Source: Candidatus Anaeroferrophillus wilburensis
GTDB lineage: Bacteria > Desulfobacterota > Anaeroferrophillalia > Anaeroferrophillales > Anaeroferrophillaceae
Assembly: GCA_016934315.1 (NCBI GenBank)
Contig: JAFGSY010000014.1
Location: forward strand, 97,071-161,070
Direction: 5' to 3'
Length of the DNA stretch: 64,000 nucleotides
The notes below the pieces were generated by a model, which was not told where the DNA came from, ran no database searches, and saw only the letters and a list, made by a program, of their open reading frames with translations. Each line of letters opens with the position of its first letter. The stretch's first letter is position 1. Below, piece by piece: positions 9,156 to 18,737 of this stretch. A program made the translations under genes and the position numbers.

Positions 9156-10088
9156 TCAGCAGCTGTGCTGCTTCTTATCCGGCCTGGGGAAAAACACATC
9201 GTCCCCTTCCCGGTATTTTCGCGCACCACCTAAGCCTACCAGCTCTCGTGCCTCTGCCGGAGTAGCCACTCGCCGCTCAATCTCATGGGCAAGCCGGACA
9301 ATCCTTTTGACCAGCGCCTCATTGGTTGCCAGTGTCCGGCGGGCAAAATCCATGTAGAAATAGTCCTCTATCCCCACCCGAACACCACCACCGGCCACCA
9401 GGGCAGCCATATTCATGGACAGCTGAAAATGCCCTAGACCTGCCGCCGCCCAAAATGAGTTTCCAGGCAGAGCGTTGATCATTACCGCCAGATTGCCGAC
9501 CGTCGCAGGAATCTGTCCCAAACTCCCAAGCATGAGGTTGAAGTATTTCCGCCCCTGAAGACAGCCTTTCCGCTCAAGATAGCCAGCAAAACCGATCATG
9601 CCCAGATCAAAAACCTCCAATTCCGGTTTTATCTTCAGCTTCTGCATGGTTTCAGCCATGAGGAGAATCAGCTCAACAGAACTCACACTGGTGCCGGCAG
9701 CAAAATTCATTGAACCCAGAGTAAGACTGGCCATATCAGGTTTTGCCTGGCCAGTCAGGTGCAGCACCTCAGTACGTTTTTCAAACTCGCGCCAATGGCG
9801 ACCGGAGCAGCTGACACACACAATAAGGCCAGGACACTCTCTCCGTAGGCCGGAGAGAATCCGTTCATAGACCGACGCCTTTCACGTTGGGGAGCCATCT
9901 GTATCAAAGGCGTGGACATGGACAATCCTGGCCCCGGCAGCATACACCTTAACCGCATCGGCAACAATCTCTTCCTCAGCTATGGGGACAAACCGGGTAA
10001 CTTTCTTAGTGGGCACCAAACCGGACAGACAGACATTGATTACCAGTGGCGGATATGGTGACAAAGGGTGGGGATCATTGTAAACCAT
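9156..10088 (-). pseudogene. BKACE (DUF849) enzyme interrupted by in-frame TGA
   Basis: One reading frame from 10088 down to 9156 encodes a beta-keto acid cleavage enzyme (BKACE), a zinc enzyme condensing beta-keto acids with acetyl-CoA. The first 68 codons carry the INVCLSGLVPTKK strand and HVHAFD zinc-histidine segment, then TGA at 9882-9884 occurs right after GSPT. The frame continues without a shift as KASVYERILSGLRREC, CVSCSGRHWRE, EVFDLGM and the late Glu in RVGIEDYFY. Homologues usually have Tyr or another ordinary residue at the TGA position. A point mutation or base-call error is most likely; recoding is discussed separately. The HxHxR Arg is Phe here, which may alter substrate binding. 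Confidence 0.8.
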
Positions 10089-10184
10089 AAAAATATCCTC
10101 GTTCTTTCCCTGGCGGTCCCACGCCTAATTCATCGTAGATTCTGCGCTCCATTGACACACAAAAAGATCCTGCCGCAAAACGCT

Positions 10185-10214
10185 TTGCCCTTTCCCGATA
10201 CGTTAGGCTATAAT
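10185..10214 (+). promoter_or_regulatory. Sigma-70-type promoter of the NeuD-like gene
   Basis: TTGCCC (10185-10190), an 18-base spacer and a perfect TATAAT (10209-10214), followed about 40 bases later by GGGGAG and the ATG at 10257. Seen directly; activity is inferred. Confidence 0.55.
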
Positions 10215-10256
10215 AAGCAAAATAATGCTTGATAATTTTATCTGGGGGAGTCGTCT

Positions 10257-10911
10257 ATGAAAAAACTTATCATCTACGGCACCAGCAACACCATGATCAT
10301 CAAGCTGGTGGAAGCAATCAACAGGAAGCGCAGCACCTATGAGTTGCTGGGATTCATACAAAGTCACGACAATGAACCGCCCTCTGGCCTGCTGGGGTAC
10401 CCGATCCTCGGAACCGAAGAGCACATCCCGGCACTACAGCAGCAATTGGACGCCTGTTTTTTCCCCCAACATCAACTATACTCCTGCCAGGATGCGTGAA
10501 TCTGACCTCTTGCTGGATGCCTGCGGCTGTCAAACCGTCTCCCTGATTCACCCTGATATCGATATGGCACATACATCCTACGGACGAAATGTCATGCTCT
10601 GTGAGGGAACCATTGTCGGTCCGGGGGCAACCATCGGCAACCATCTCACCTGCCGTTTAGGCAGCATCATCAGTCACGATGTTACCATTGAGAACTATGT
10701 CTACATCAGCCCGGGAGTAACCATCTGTGGAGGAGCACATCTCAAAGAAGGTTGTGATATCGGCGCTGGCGCAACCATCCTGCCAAAAAAAACTATTGGT
10801 CGCAATGCCATTATCGGTGCCGGTGCCGTAGTTACCAAGGATATTCCCGATAACGTTACTGCGGTTGGCGTACCGGCCACCATCATCAAAGACCACAAAA
10901 TAGCAACGTAG
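10257..10911 (+). pseudogene. NeuD/PglD-like acyltransferase with a frameshift
   Basis: Sialic-acid O-acetyltransferase NeuD/PglD family: an N-terminal Rossmann-like PglD_N domain (MKKLIIYGTSN) and a left-handed beta-helix of hexapeptide repeats ending VVTKDIPDNVTAVGVPA. The N-terminal part runs 10257-10499; from about 10460 homology continues one frame over (SPNINYTPARMRESDLLLD onward) to the stop at 10911. The switch falls in a T6C5 run at 10457-10467, so a one-base indel, a sequencing error or programmed slippage would all explain it. The ATG has GGGGAG upstream and a TATAAT promoter. Such enzymes acetylate amino sugars for surface glycans or small molecules using acyl-CoA. Confidence 0.8.
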
Positions 10912-10942
10912 CATCCATGGGTGATTCCCGACTATAAGGATG

Positions 10943-12240
10943 TCATGATTGCCCGGGAACCGGCATGAACTCCGAGGTAAAATTCTGATATTTCCCCCCG
11001 GCGGTCGTGGTATGCGGTCCATCACCGTTATCCTCAATGCAGGAACATTCCCGCTGCCAAACTCTTGCCAGCGGACCATCAACTGGGCAAAAAACTCCCC
11101 GGGCAACGGAGCTGCGGCAGCTACCCTGAGGGTGAAATTTTTTTCCTTATCTTGATGCAGTTGATATTGTCTCAGGTTTTTGGAGATATCCTCGGACATT
11201 GCAATCAAAGCTTTTGAAAGGGCGGCAAAACGCTCCATGGTGCCCGGCGGCAAAGAGGCAAGCCGGCGATAACGACCATGAATCCTGCCAAACGAGGGCA
11301 GGGTACGGCCACAGGGACAGGGACCAGCCACTACTTGGGCTAGGTCACCGGTATCATAGCGCAGCAGGGGCATAGCCGCGTTGTTCAGGGCGGTCACCAG
11401 GATGCGGCCGCGCTGACCCGGTCCACAAGGCCGGCCGTCATCATCGACGATCTCCACATAGCAGTGTTCAACATGCACATGATAGCAGCCCCCTTCAGGA
11501 CAATAGGCTGCCACCAAGCCGATCTCATTAAGGCCATAGCTCTGGTGGACCGACAGGTTGAACGTTCGTTCAATCCGCTCCTGCATCTCCGAAGTCAATT
11601 CCTGGGCAATGGCATGCAACCCCTTCAAGCTCGTCGGGATTTCTTCACCCTGGTAGGCCAGGGCCAACTGCTCCAGATCCGCCGCCTGGGCAATGAGATA
11701 AGCGGGCCGGATTTTTGCGAGCCACTGCTTCTGCTTTTCAATGGGGTTGCCCCGGTAAAAGCCATAGAACGGCGCTGTCTCAAAGTAGGGACCCTCCCGC
11801 TGTCTCAGGAACCCGAACATCTGGCCGCTTTTTCTGGTATGCAAAACCTCCACCGGCTGGCCGGTGCTCCCGGAGGTTTTTGTCAGCCACTGAACAACGT
11901 CGTCCCGGGGTAGACTGGCAGGAGTCAGGTAATCTTTGCATTCCTGCAAAAGCAACTTGGTCAGCGGCGGAATTTTCTGCAGATCGTCTGGCCGATCAAC
12001 GTCAAAACGCCGCATCCCTGCTTCTTTGAACAACTGCTTGTAATAGGGTATCTTGCGGCTGCAGTAGCGCAGGATTTGCTGTACCGCTTGCCAGTGCCGC
12101 CGATCCTGCTCCTCTTGGAGCAGAAATTCATTTTTCAGCAGCGTATCAAAGATGGTCATACCGGCGCACTGGGGCCGTAGCCGCCAGCGGCTCTGCTGTT
12201 GCAGCTCACGGGCAAGCGTAGTCTTTTCAGATGGATTCAT
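10943..12240 (-). CDS. PaaK/CapK-like acyl-adenylating enzyme, copy 3, 3'-frameshifted
   Basis: Third member of the phenylacetate-CoA ligase/CapK family. Visible: TSGSTGQP loop, QSYGLNEIGLVAAYCPEGG, LRYDTGDLA, PCPCGRTLPSF. As printed, the frame runs on to 10657, crossing antisense through the NeuD-like gene. If a G6 run (C6 at 10994-10999 on the + strand) had one more G, the protein would end IPRPPGGKYQNFTSEFMPVP and stop at 10943, matching the C-termini of copies 1 and 2 (IPRTKGGKYEEF). I therefore give 10943 as the intended end, about 432 residues. It is some 30 residues shorter than copies 1 and 2 between the TSGSTG loop and the acyl site. Likely an operon with the upstream TIGR03032 gene (44-base gap). 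Confidence 0.82.
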
Positions 12241-12284
12241 ACACCTATCTGGTTACCATTCTCCAACCGGAACCACCCCAGGTA

Positions 12285-13403
12285 CTACCTTTTCTTGCCG
12301 ATCAGGTTGCGGCCGAACTTGATGAATCTGCGCACATCCGATCCTTCAATCCCCACCAGCATGGGCGCCTGGGTGTTGGGCAGCATTGCAACATCATAGA
12401 TCTCCTCCACCGAGCCGCTGATCGTCAGTTTGTGAACGATCTCACCGTCGGTAAGGCGGATAAAATAGACGCCGCATTCCGGTTCCGCGCCGCGCTTCGG
12501 CAGCTCATCATCAAGGGGCAGACCTTTAAATGTCGAATGTCGCGGCTTGGAAATCCCGACGATGGCATAATCGCCGAAAAAGCGCAGGCCACGGACAAAA
12601 CCTGGGCACCAGGCCAGCGGTTCAAACACACCTTTCTGCAGATCAACCGAGCCCAGGTAACCACGGCCGGCTTCCAGCAGCCACAGGCGGCCGCGGTAAA
12701 AACGCGGCGAATGGGGCATGGACAGGCCGGAAACCACTATTTTATCCGTCCGCACATCAATGAGCATGCCGCCGTCGGCCCGGTATTCCCGCCAGCCCTG
12801 GCTGACATTGCTGGGACCGACCACCGTGACATAGGCGGGCTCCCCCGCCTCCATACAGAAGCCGTTCAAATGGCAGCGATCCTCACCCACCAGATCATCC
12901 CCCTCAACGAAAGACGGCTTCCATAGGGGGCTGAAGCAGCCATGATCCTCGATATAGGCAAGGCAGTTGTACTTGGTAATCGCGGCAATCAGCTTGCCGT
13001 TGCGGTCATAGTTGAAGTCGTGGGTGTCAACCTTGCCGGTCACATGGCAGTGGCGGGGCAAAAAAATCTTGTCCCAGTCATCATAGACCTTCCCCTGCTC
13101 AAGACCGTTTTCGAACCGCCAGATCTGGAAATCAGTGCTGAGCAGCAGCCCCTCCTCCAGGGGCAGCATGGCCATCGCCCGGTCAAAGTTGCGTTCGGTC
13201 ACCGCCAGCCGGCCCTTATTGGGACCGACCAGCACCACTTTGCCGGCGGTGTAGGTGCTGATGGCCAGGGCAGCGTTGGTGCTGGCCAGCCAAGGAACCA
13301 ACTGCGGTGAAAAATGGAGATGAAAAGGGTTTTTCGGTTCATCGGTGGAAACATCATCACCGACCACGCGGGGCTGAGGGGGATTTTTTTGTCTTTCTTC
13401 CAT
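12285..13403 (-). CDS. TIGR03032 (DUF4915) family protein
   Basis: 372 residues resembling the TIGR03032 family: repeated short beta-strand blocks (LAISTYTAGKVVLVG, DRAMAMLPLEEGLLLST, SMPHSPRFYRGRLWLLEAGRGYLG, GFVRGLRFFGDYAIVGIS) that suggest a beta-propeller. The family is found near peptide- or glycan-modifying loci but has no established activity. The start has AGGAGT upstream. It precedes the third PaaK-like gene on the same strand, so the two are probably co-transcribed. Downstream of the autotransporter terminator, so it likely has its own promoter. Confidence 0.75.
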   Translation of the reverse strand: MEERQKNPPQPRVVGDDVSTDEPKNPFHLHFSPQLVPWLASTNAALAISTYTAGKVVLVGPNKGRLAVTERNFDRAMAMLPLEEGLLLSTDFQIWRFENGLEQGKVYDDWDKIFLPRHCHVTGKVDTHDFNYDRNGKLIAAITKYNCLAYIEDHGCFSPLWKPSFVEGDDLVGEDRCHLNGFCMEAGEPAYVTVVGPSNVSQGWREYRADGGMLIDVRTDKIVVSGLSMPHSPRFYRGRLWLLEAGRGYLGSVDLQKGVFEPLAWCPGFVRGLRFFGDYAIVGISKPRHSTFKGLPLDDELPKRGAEPECGVYFIRLTDGEIVHKLTISGSVEEIYDVAMLPNTQAPMLVGIEGSDVRRFIKFGRNLIGKKR

Positions 13404-13488
13404 GGAGTACTCCTGAAATGTTTACAACATCAACTGGCTAAAAGATTTAATGCTGAAAGTAAAAGGCTGTCGCCCGGCTGTCAATAAA

Positions 13489-13522
13489 AAAAATGCCCCG
13501 GCAGTCAACACGGGGCATTTTT
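13489..13522 (-). terminator. Rho-independent terminator of the autotransporter gene
   Basis: Stem ATGCCCCG/CGGGGCAT (13493-13500 with 13511-13518), a 10-base loop, A-rich and T-rich flanks that extend the stem on both sides. Read on the minus strand it lies just after the autotransporter stop codon and ends in a U run. Confidence 0.85.
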
Positions 13523-13544
13523 TTATTGGTTGATACAACAGTTG

Positions 13545-16500
13545 TTAGAACTCGTAGCGCAGTTTGCCATTGACGCTATGGGCACCGAAATCTTCGCGGC
13601 CGAGATACTCATAGCCGACCTTGACACTCAGCGGGGAATCCGTGCCACCGATGGTAAGACCTGCCGACAGATCATAGGAAAATTCATCAGCATCAGCCCC
13701 CTTGGTGGCAAAGTGGGTGGTGCCGCCGACAAACACCGAGGTGGTTTCAATTTCATCACCCACCACATCGTAGTAGACCATGGCACCGAATTCCGGCGTC
13801 AGCAGCATTTTTTCACCCATCTTCCAGGTTCGGGTCAGCAGAACGCCGGCTCCCAGGTTGCAGGCATCATAATCATCGGTATCCACATCCAGGGCCAACG
13901 CGCCGCCCTTCTCGGTGTAATCATCAAGCTCGATATGGGTGTAATCCAACGATGCCTTCGGCGTTACCAGCCAGCCGCCGGCCAGGTATTCAAGACCACC
14001 GACCACCCGGGCATAGTAGGTGTTGCTGTCATAGCTGGACTTCAGCCGGGTCGTACCAAGCATCCGCTTGCCGTCGATCTCACCCCAGGCAATGGATAGC
14101 TGACCGTCAACAAACCAGCTGCCGGTATCATAGCCGCCGTAGAGGGTGACCATGTAGTCATCCGAGTCGAAGGACTCGTTGCTGTCATCCAGATCAGCAT
14201 CTGATGTGGCAAAGCTGAGGGCTAAGCCGAGAGTGGTCTGGGTATTGAGCTGACGGTCGTACCCGATAGTTAGAGCGGTGGTGTCGGAGTCGTATCCCTC
14301 AATATCATCCCGCTCATCCTGGTCAACATCGGTATAGCGCACATCAACCCACATACCCTGGTCGGCCACCCCGTCACCAGTATTGACACCGGTGATCAGA
14401 CTGCTCTGTTGGGTACTCTGCCGGTAGTTAATACTCCTGGTTACCAGATCGTTGAACTGCAGAATGCCGCTGATATTAGCGCCGCTGACATCCGGCGTCC
14501 AGTCTTCAGGACTGCTGGCAAAGGTGAACAGATCGTCCGCAAATGCGGCGGTAAAGGCGCGGGTGGCGTTAGCCGACAGGCCGGCTTCAGCCGGAGTCAG
14601 GAACGTGGCACTCATCACCAGGTTGTTGTCATCGGTCAAATCGGTCCAGGTGAGTTCCAGCATCGGGGAGTAGAGGCCCGTCGACTGCTGAAGGTTGATG
14701 TTTTCCAGGTTCCAGTCTCCCGTGCCTGAATAGAGGACATAATATTCAACCGACGAGGCAACGGTAAAGGTGTCGACCCCGTCACCGGTCTCCAGCACCG
14801 TTTCTCCCGGCGCCGTCAGACCAAGACCGTAGTTAATGACGGTCCGCTCGCCGGCCGTCCCCTCGTAAAGGGTCATCTCTTCCGGATCACCCATGGCAAT
14901 GGCGACGGTGGAACCGTCAGCCAGGGTGGCACAGGAGGAAACAATGTTGTATGGCTCAGTCATTGCCAGATCGGTCGCATCAACCACATCGTCGGCATTG
15001 ACATCTTCAAGCAGGCCGACACCCCGGGGATCAAGGGTCGCTTCGACGATACCGGTGGCAGCGTTGTTGAGCTCTTCAATCTGCAGGCGGCCAGAAACCA
15101 GGCCGGCATTGTTGACCGTTACCAGGGCAGCCCCTTCGCCGCCGTCGCCGTAGACAGCGAAGTCGGAACCGCTCACCGACGAGGTCAGGTCGACATTGAC
15201 CGTAACATTGCTATAGCCATAATAGCCACCGCCTTGAGCAATGATGCCGAACCCATCCTGGCCGCCGTCATTGCTGGTGGTTGCACTGATGCTGGAGCCG
15301 TTGGTCAGGGTGATAACCGCGTTGCCTTGCACTCCGATACCGACGGCAACGGCATAGTCGCCATAGGTACCGTCGGCAATTGCCGAGGCGGTAATGGCGG
15401 AATTGTCAAGGGTGACCGTGGACATATCATCATCGCAGCATCCTCTCTCGATGCCGATGCCGACAGCCACGGCATAGCCATAGGCACCGGAGCCGGTGGC
15501 TAGAGCACTAACCGTCGAATTCTCCAGGCTAATGTCGACCAGATCGCCGGCATAGACTTCCATCCCCCAGGATTCGGCTCCGAACTCCCCACCAACCGTT
15601 GTCGCTACCGCCATCGCGGTCGCCGTCGAATCGGTCAGGCTGATGATCGCATGCTGGTCGGAATCAACATCGATGGCGTTGGCGACCGCGTACGCGTCAC
15701 CATAGACCTCACCGGTGTGGCTGGCGGCCGCCATTGCCGTCACGGAGCTGTCGTCAAGACTGACGGTTACATTGTAATCACCGCTTTCGGCGTCGATGCC
15801 ATCGGCTCCGGCATAAGCATCGGACTGTGGATCGTCAGTGCTGGCAGTAGCAGTCGCCATTGAGTTCACCGCGCTGCCGGCCGTCAGGGTTACCACCGTA
15901 TTGTCATAACCTTCGACATAGATGCCAGAGGCCCAGGCATCGGCGTACTCGCCGCCATCGGCAGCGGCGGCGGCGGTCACCGTGCTGCCGTCAAGAGTGA
16001 CCAAGTAATCGGCATCGTCGGCCTCGCCGTAGATGCCGTAGGCATTGGCAAAAGCCTGGCCATACACTTCATCATTGGTGGTGGCGATTGCGGAGGCCGT
16101 AACGCTCGAGTTGGTCAGGGTTACCGTGGCATCATCATAGTAATCAGTTCCCGCATAGATGCCATAGGCTTCGGCATCGGCCCTGGTCCAGGCATCGGTG
16201 CCAGCCCCGGTGGAGGTGGCGGTGGCGGTGGCTTCAACGGTGGAATTATCCAGGGTGATGGTGGCCTGCTTGTAATAGCCGTAGGCATAGACGCCTAAGG
16301 CATAGGCATAGGCGTCATCGGGAGCTTCGGCGGTGGCCGTGGCGACCACGCTGGAGTTGGTCAGGGTCACCGTGGAACCAAAATAGTCAACATCGGCCCA
16401 GATACCGTAGGCATCAGCAAAAGCATCACTTTCACTGGTGTACTCGTCACCGCTGGCGGTGGCTGTCGCGGTCGCAACAACGCTGGAGTCATCCAGGCTC

Positions 16501-18737
16501 ACCAGGGCATCACCATAATACTCGTCATAGGCATAGATGCCGATGGCATAGGCATCGGCATCAACCGAGCCGTCAGCAGTGGCGATGGCGCTCACCGTTG
16601 AGTTGGCCAGCGTTACCTCAACGTCAGCATATTCATACGCTTCCGCCGTAATCCCAACGGCATCCGCCCAGGCCGACCCTTCAGCACCATCACCGATGGC
16701 ATCGGCGGTGGCATTGGCATCAACCGTGGAATCACTGAGATCAACTGTGGTTTTGCCGTAATAATAACTGTAGGCATCAATACCGGTGGCTTCCGCTTCG
16801 GCTCTGGTTGCCGCGTCCGCACCAGCCGTCGTCGAGGTCGCCGTGGCATTTACGGTCACACTGGAATTGTCCAAGGTAACCGTAACATCCTTATAATAGC
16901 TGTAGGCATAGATGCCGTAGGCATCCGAATAGGCGTCTTCCGGCGCGGTGGCGCTACTGGTGGCGGTGACGCTGGAGTTGGTCAGGCTCACCGTTGTCGA
17001 GCCATCATCATCACCATCAGCGTAAATGCCATAGACAGTCGCCCAGGCATCACCGTCCGTGCTGTCGGCGGCACCGATGGCCGTTGCCGTTGCCGTCGCC
17101 TCAACACTGGAGTCAGTCAGGGTCACGAAGAGGCTGCCATCATCATCGTGGGTGGCGTAAATGCCATAGGCCTCAGCATCGGCATCATTATCATTGCCGG
17201 TGGTGGTGGCACTGGCATCGTTGGTGGCGGTGGCGGCAGCGGTCACCGTAGCGTTATCCAAGGTCACCGTCGTCGTGCCAGCATAGCCGTCAGCATAGAT
17301 CCCATAGGCTTCGGCACGGGCATCCGTATTATCCACATCGTCACCGGTGCTGGTCAGCGACCCGGTCGCCGTCGCCGTAACCTCAGCATCATCAAGACTG
17401 ATGGTCAGGTCGCCATAGTCTGCGTAGCCATCGATGCCGGTGGCATAGGCCTCCGCCCGGGCACCGTCATAGGCCGCCTCGGTCACCGTTGAGGTTGCCG
17501 AAGCGACAACTGATGCGCCGTTGCTCAGGCTGACGGCACCATCTCTGTATTCATCAGCCTCCAAGAAGATGCCGAAAGCCTCGCCGCCGGCATAGTCATG
17601 GGAGGTGCTGGTGGTGGTTACCGACACGCTGGAACCGTTGTCCAGGGTAACGCTGGCGGCACCATAGTCGGCATTGGCATAAATGCCGGCAACCCAATTG
17701 GTGTCGGCGCTGGCGTCGGAGTCTCCGGTGGTGGCGTTGGTGGCCGTGGCGGTGACCACCACGCTGGAACCGTTGTCCAGGCTGACGGAGACATCACCGT
17801 CATAAGAATAGGCGTAGATGCCGTAGACTTCGTCAATGTTGGCCCTGGTGGCAATACTGGTGCTGTCGTCGGCGGTGGCCGTGGCGTTGACGGTCACGGT
17901 TGAAGCGTTGTCCAGGGAAACAATCACATTGCCGGTGTCCCCGTTGCCGGCGTAGATCCCGACAGCATAGTCAACGAACCCAAATTCACCGCCATCCGCG
18001 GAGACCGTAGCGGTCACCCCTGAACCGTTGTCCAGGCTGACGGTCACCGCGCCGTTATCTTCCCCTTCGGCGAAAATGCCGGCGGCTTCAGCAAAAGCAT
18101 CACCGGTGGTGGCGACGCCGGCGGTGGCCGATACCGTCGAGCCGTTGTCCAGGCTGATGGTTACCGCAGTGCCGTTATCAACATTGATGCCATAGGCGGT
18201 GGCATATCCGGCGACATAAGCAGCCGGGGTCGCCGTGGCACTGGCGGCGATGGCCGAACCGTTATCCAGGCTGATGACGCTGTCACCACCGGTGTAGGGA
18301 TAAGCGGTAATCATGATACCCTGGGCAACAACATCATCACCGGTGGCCGACGCGGTGATCGCCGCGTCATCAAGGGTGACGGTGCTAGTCGCATCTTCCG
18401 TATAGCCGTAATCGATCATCATGATGCCGGCGGCATCATAGGCGGTGTTGGTATTGGTGACCGAGGAGCCCGCCCCAAGGGTCACAGTTGAATTATCAAA
18501 GAGGCCGATGGCTGGATAGTCGCCATCCACCGTCAGTTCCGCATCGGCATCCAGGACGACGGTCGCACTATCGCCGGTTGCGATAACACGTTCGGTATTG
18601 GCGGTTCCGGTGATGGTAAGGGTTTCCCCCTCGCCGACGTTGACATCCGCGAAAGCCGGACCCGCCATCATCGTCCCGGCAACCACCGGCACCATGAGCG
18701 CACTGAGCATCCTCTTACTATAGCGTCTTTTCTTCAT
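13545..18737 (-). CDS. Giant repeat-rich autotransporter (type Va secretion)
   Basis: 1730 residues. A signal peptide (MKKRRYSKRML... ending AFA, about residue 30) leads into a long passenger made of roughly 25 degenerate blocks of 40-55 residues, each of the form AYGIYA...VTLDNSSVTATATA with D/E/Y-rich spacers; this suggests a very acidic beta-helix. A vicinal Cys pair (IERGCCDDDM) lies near residue 1097 and a dockerin/EF-hand-like loop (DVNADDVVDATDL) near 1245. The last ~280 residues form an autotransporter beta-barrel with a terminal aromatic (RYEF). The passenger probably sits on the cell surface as an adhesin or sheath. GGGAGG precedes the ATG. No protease motif seen. Confidence 0.9.
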   Translation of the reverse strand: MKKRRYSKRMLSALMVPVVAGTMMAGPAFADVNVGEGETLTITGTANTERVIATGDSATVVLDADAELTVDGDYPAIGLFDNSTVTLGAGSSVTNTNTAYDAAGIMMIDYGYTEDATSTVTLDDAAITASATGDDVVAQGIMITAYPYTGGDSVISLDNGSAIAASATATPAAYVAGYATAYGINVDNGTAVTISLDNGSTVSATAGVATTGDAFAEAAGIFAEGEDNGAVTVSLDNGSGVTATVSADGGEFGFVDYAVGIYAGNGDTGNVIVSLDNASTVTVNATATADDSTSIATRANIDEVYGIYAYSYDGDVSVSLDNGSSVVVTATATNATTGDSDASADTNWVAGIYANADYGAASVTLDNGSSVSVTTTSTSHDYAGGEAFGIFLEADEYRDGAVSLSNGASVVASATSTVTEAAYDGARAEAYATGIDGYADYGDLTISLDDAEVTATATGSLTSTGDDVDNTDARAEAYGIYADGYAGTTTVTLDNATVTAAATATNDASATTTGNDNDADAEAYGIYATHDDDGSLFVTLTDSSVEATATATAIGAADSTDGDAWATVYGIYADGDDDGSTTVSLTNSSVTATSSATAPEDAYSDAYGIYAYSYYKDVTVTLDNSSVTVNATATSTTAGADAATRAEAEATGIDAYSYYYGKTTVDLSDSTVDANATADAIGDGAEGSAWADAVGITAEAYEYADVEVTLANSTVSAIATADGSVDADAYAIGIYAYDEYYGDALVSLDDSSVVATATATASGDEYTSESDAFADAYGIWADVDYFGSTVTLTNSSVVATATAEAPDDAYAYALGVYAYGYYKQATITLDNSTVEATATATSTGAGTDAWTRADAEAYGIYAGTDYYDDATVTLTNSSVTASAIATTNDEVYGQAFANAYGIYGEADDADYLVTLDGSTVTAAAAADGGEYADAWASGIYVEGYDNTVVTLTAGSAVNSMATATASTDDPQSDAYAGADGIDAESGDYNVTVSLDDSSVTAMAAASHTGEVYGDAYAVANAIDVDSDQHAIISLTDSTATAMAVATTVGGEFGAESWGMEVYAGDLVDISLENSTVSALATGSGAYGYAVAVGIGIERGCCDDDMSTVTLDNSAITASAIADGTYGDYAVAVGIGVQGNAVITLTNGSSISATTSNDGGQDGFGIIAQGGGYYGYSNVTVNVDLTSSVSGSDFAVYGDGGEGAALVTVNNAGLVSGRLQIEELNNAATGIVEATLDPRGVGLLEDVNADDVVDATDLAMTEPYNIVSSCATLADGSTVAIAMGDPEEMTLYEGTAGERTVINYGLGLTAPGETVLETGDGVDTFTVASSVEYYVLYSGTGDWNLENINLQQSTGLYSPMLELTWTDLTDDNNLVMSATFLTPAEAGLSANATRAFTAAFADDLFTFASSPEDWTPDVSGANISGILQFNDLVTRSINYRQSTQQSSLITGVNTGDGVADQGMWVDVRYTDVDQDERDDIEGYDSDTTALTIGYDRQLNTQTTLGLALSFATSDADLDDSNESFDSDDYMVTLYGGYDTGSWFVDGQLSIAWGEIDGKRMLGTTRLKSSYDSNTYYARVVGGLEYLAGGWLVTPKASLDYTHIELDDYTEKGGALALDVDTDDYDACNLGAGVLLTRTWKMGEKMLLTPEFGAMVYYDVVGDEIETTSVFVGGTTHFATKGADADEFSYDLSAGLTIGGTDSPLSVKVGYEYLGREDFGAHSVNGKLRYEF

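Noticed and set aside
12231..12926. 231-codon + strand ORF opposite the TIGR03032 gene
   Set aside because: Antisense to a recognised family, no own signals.
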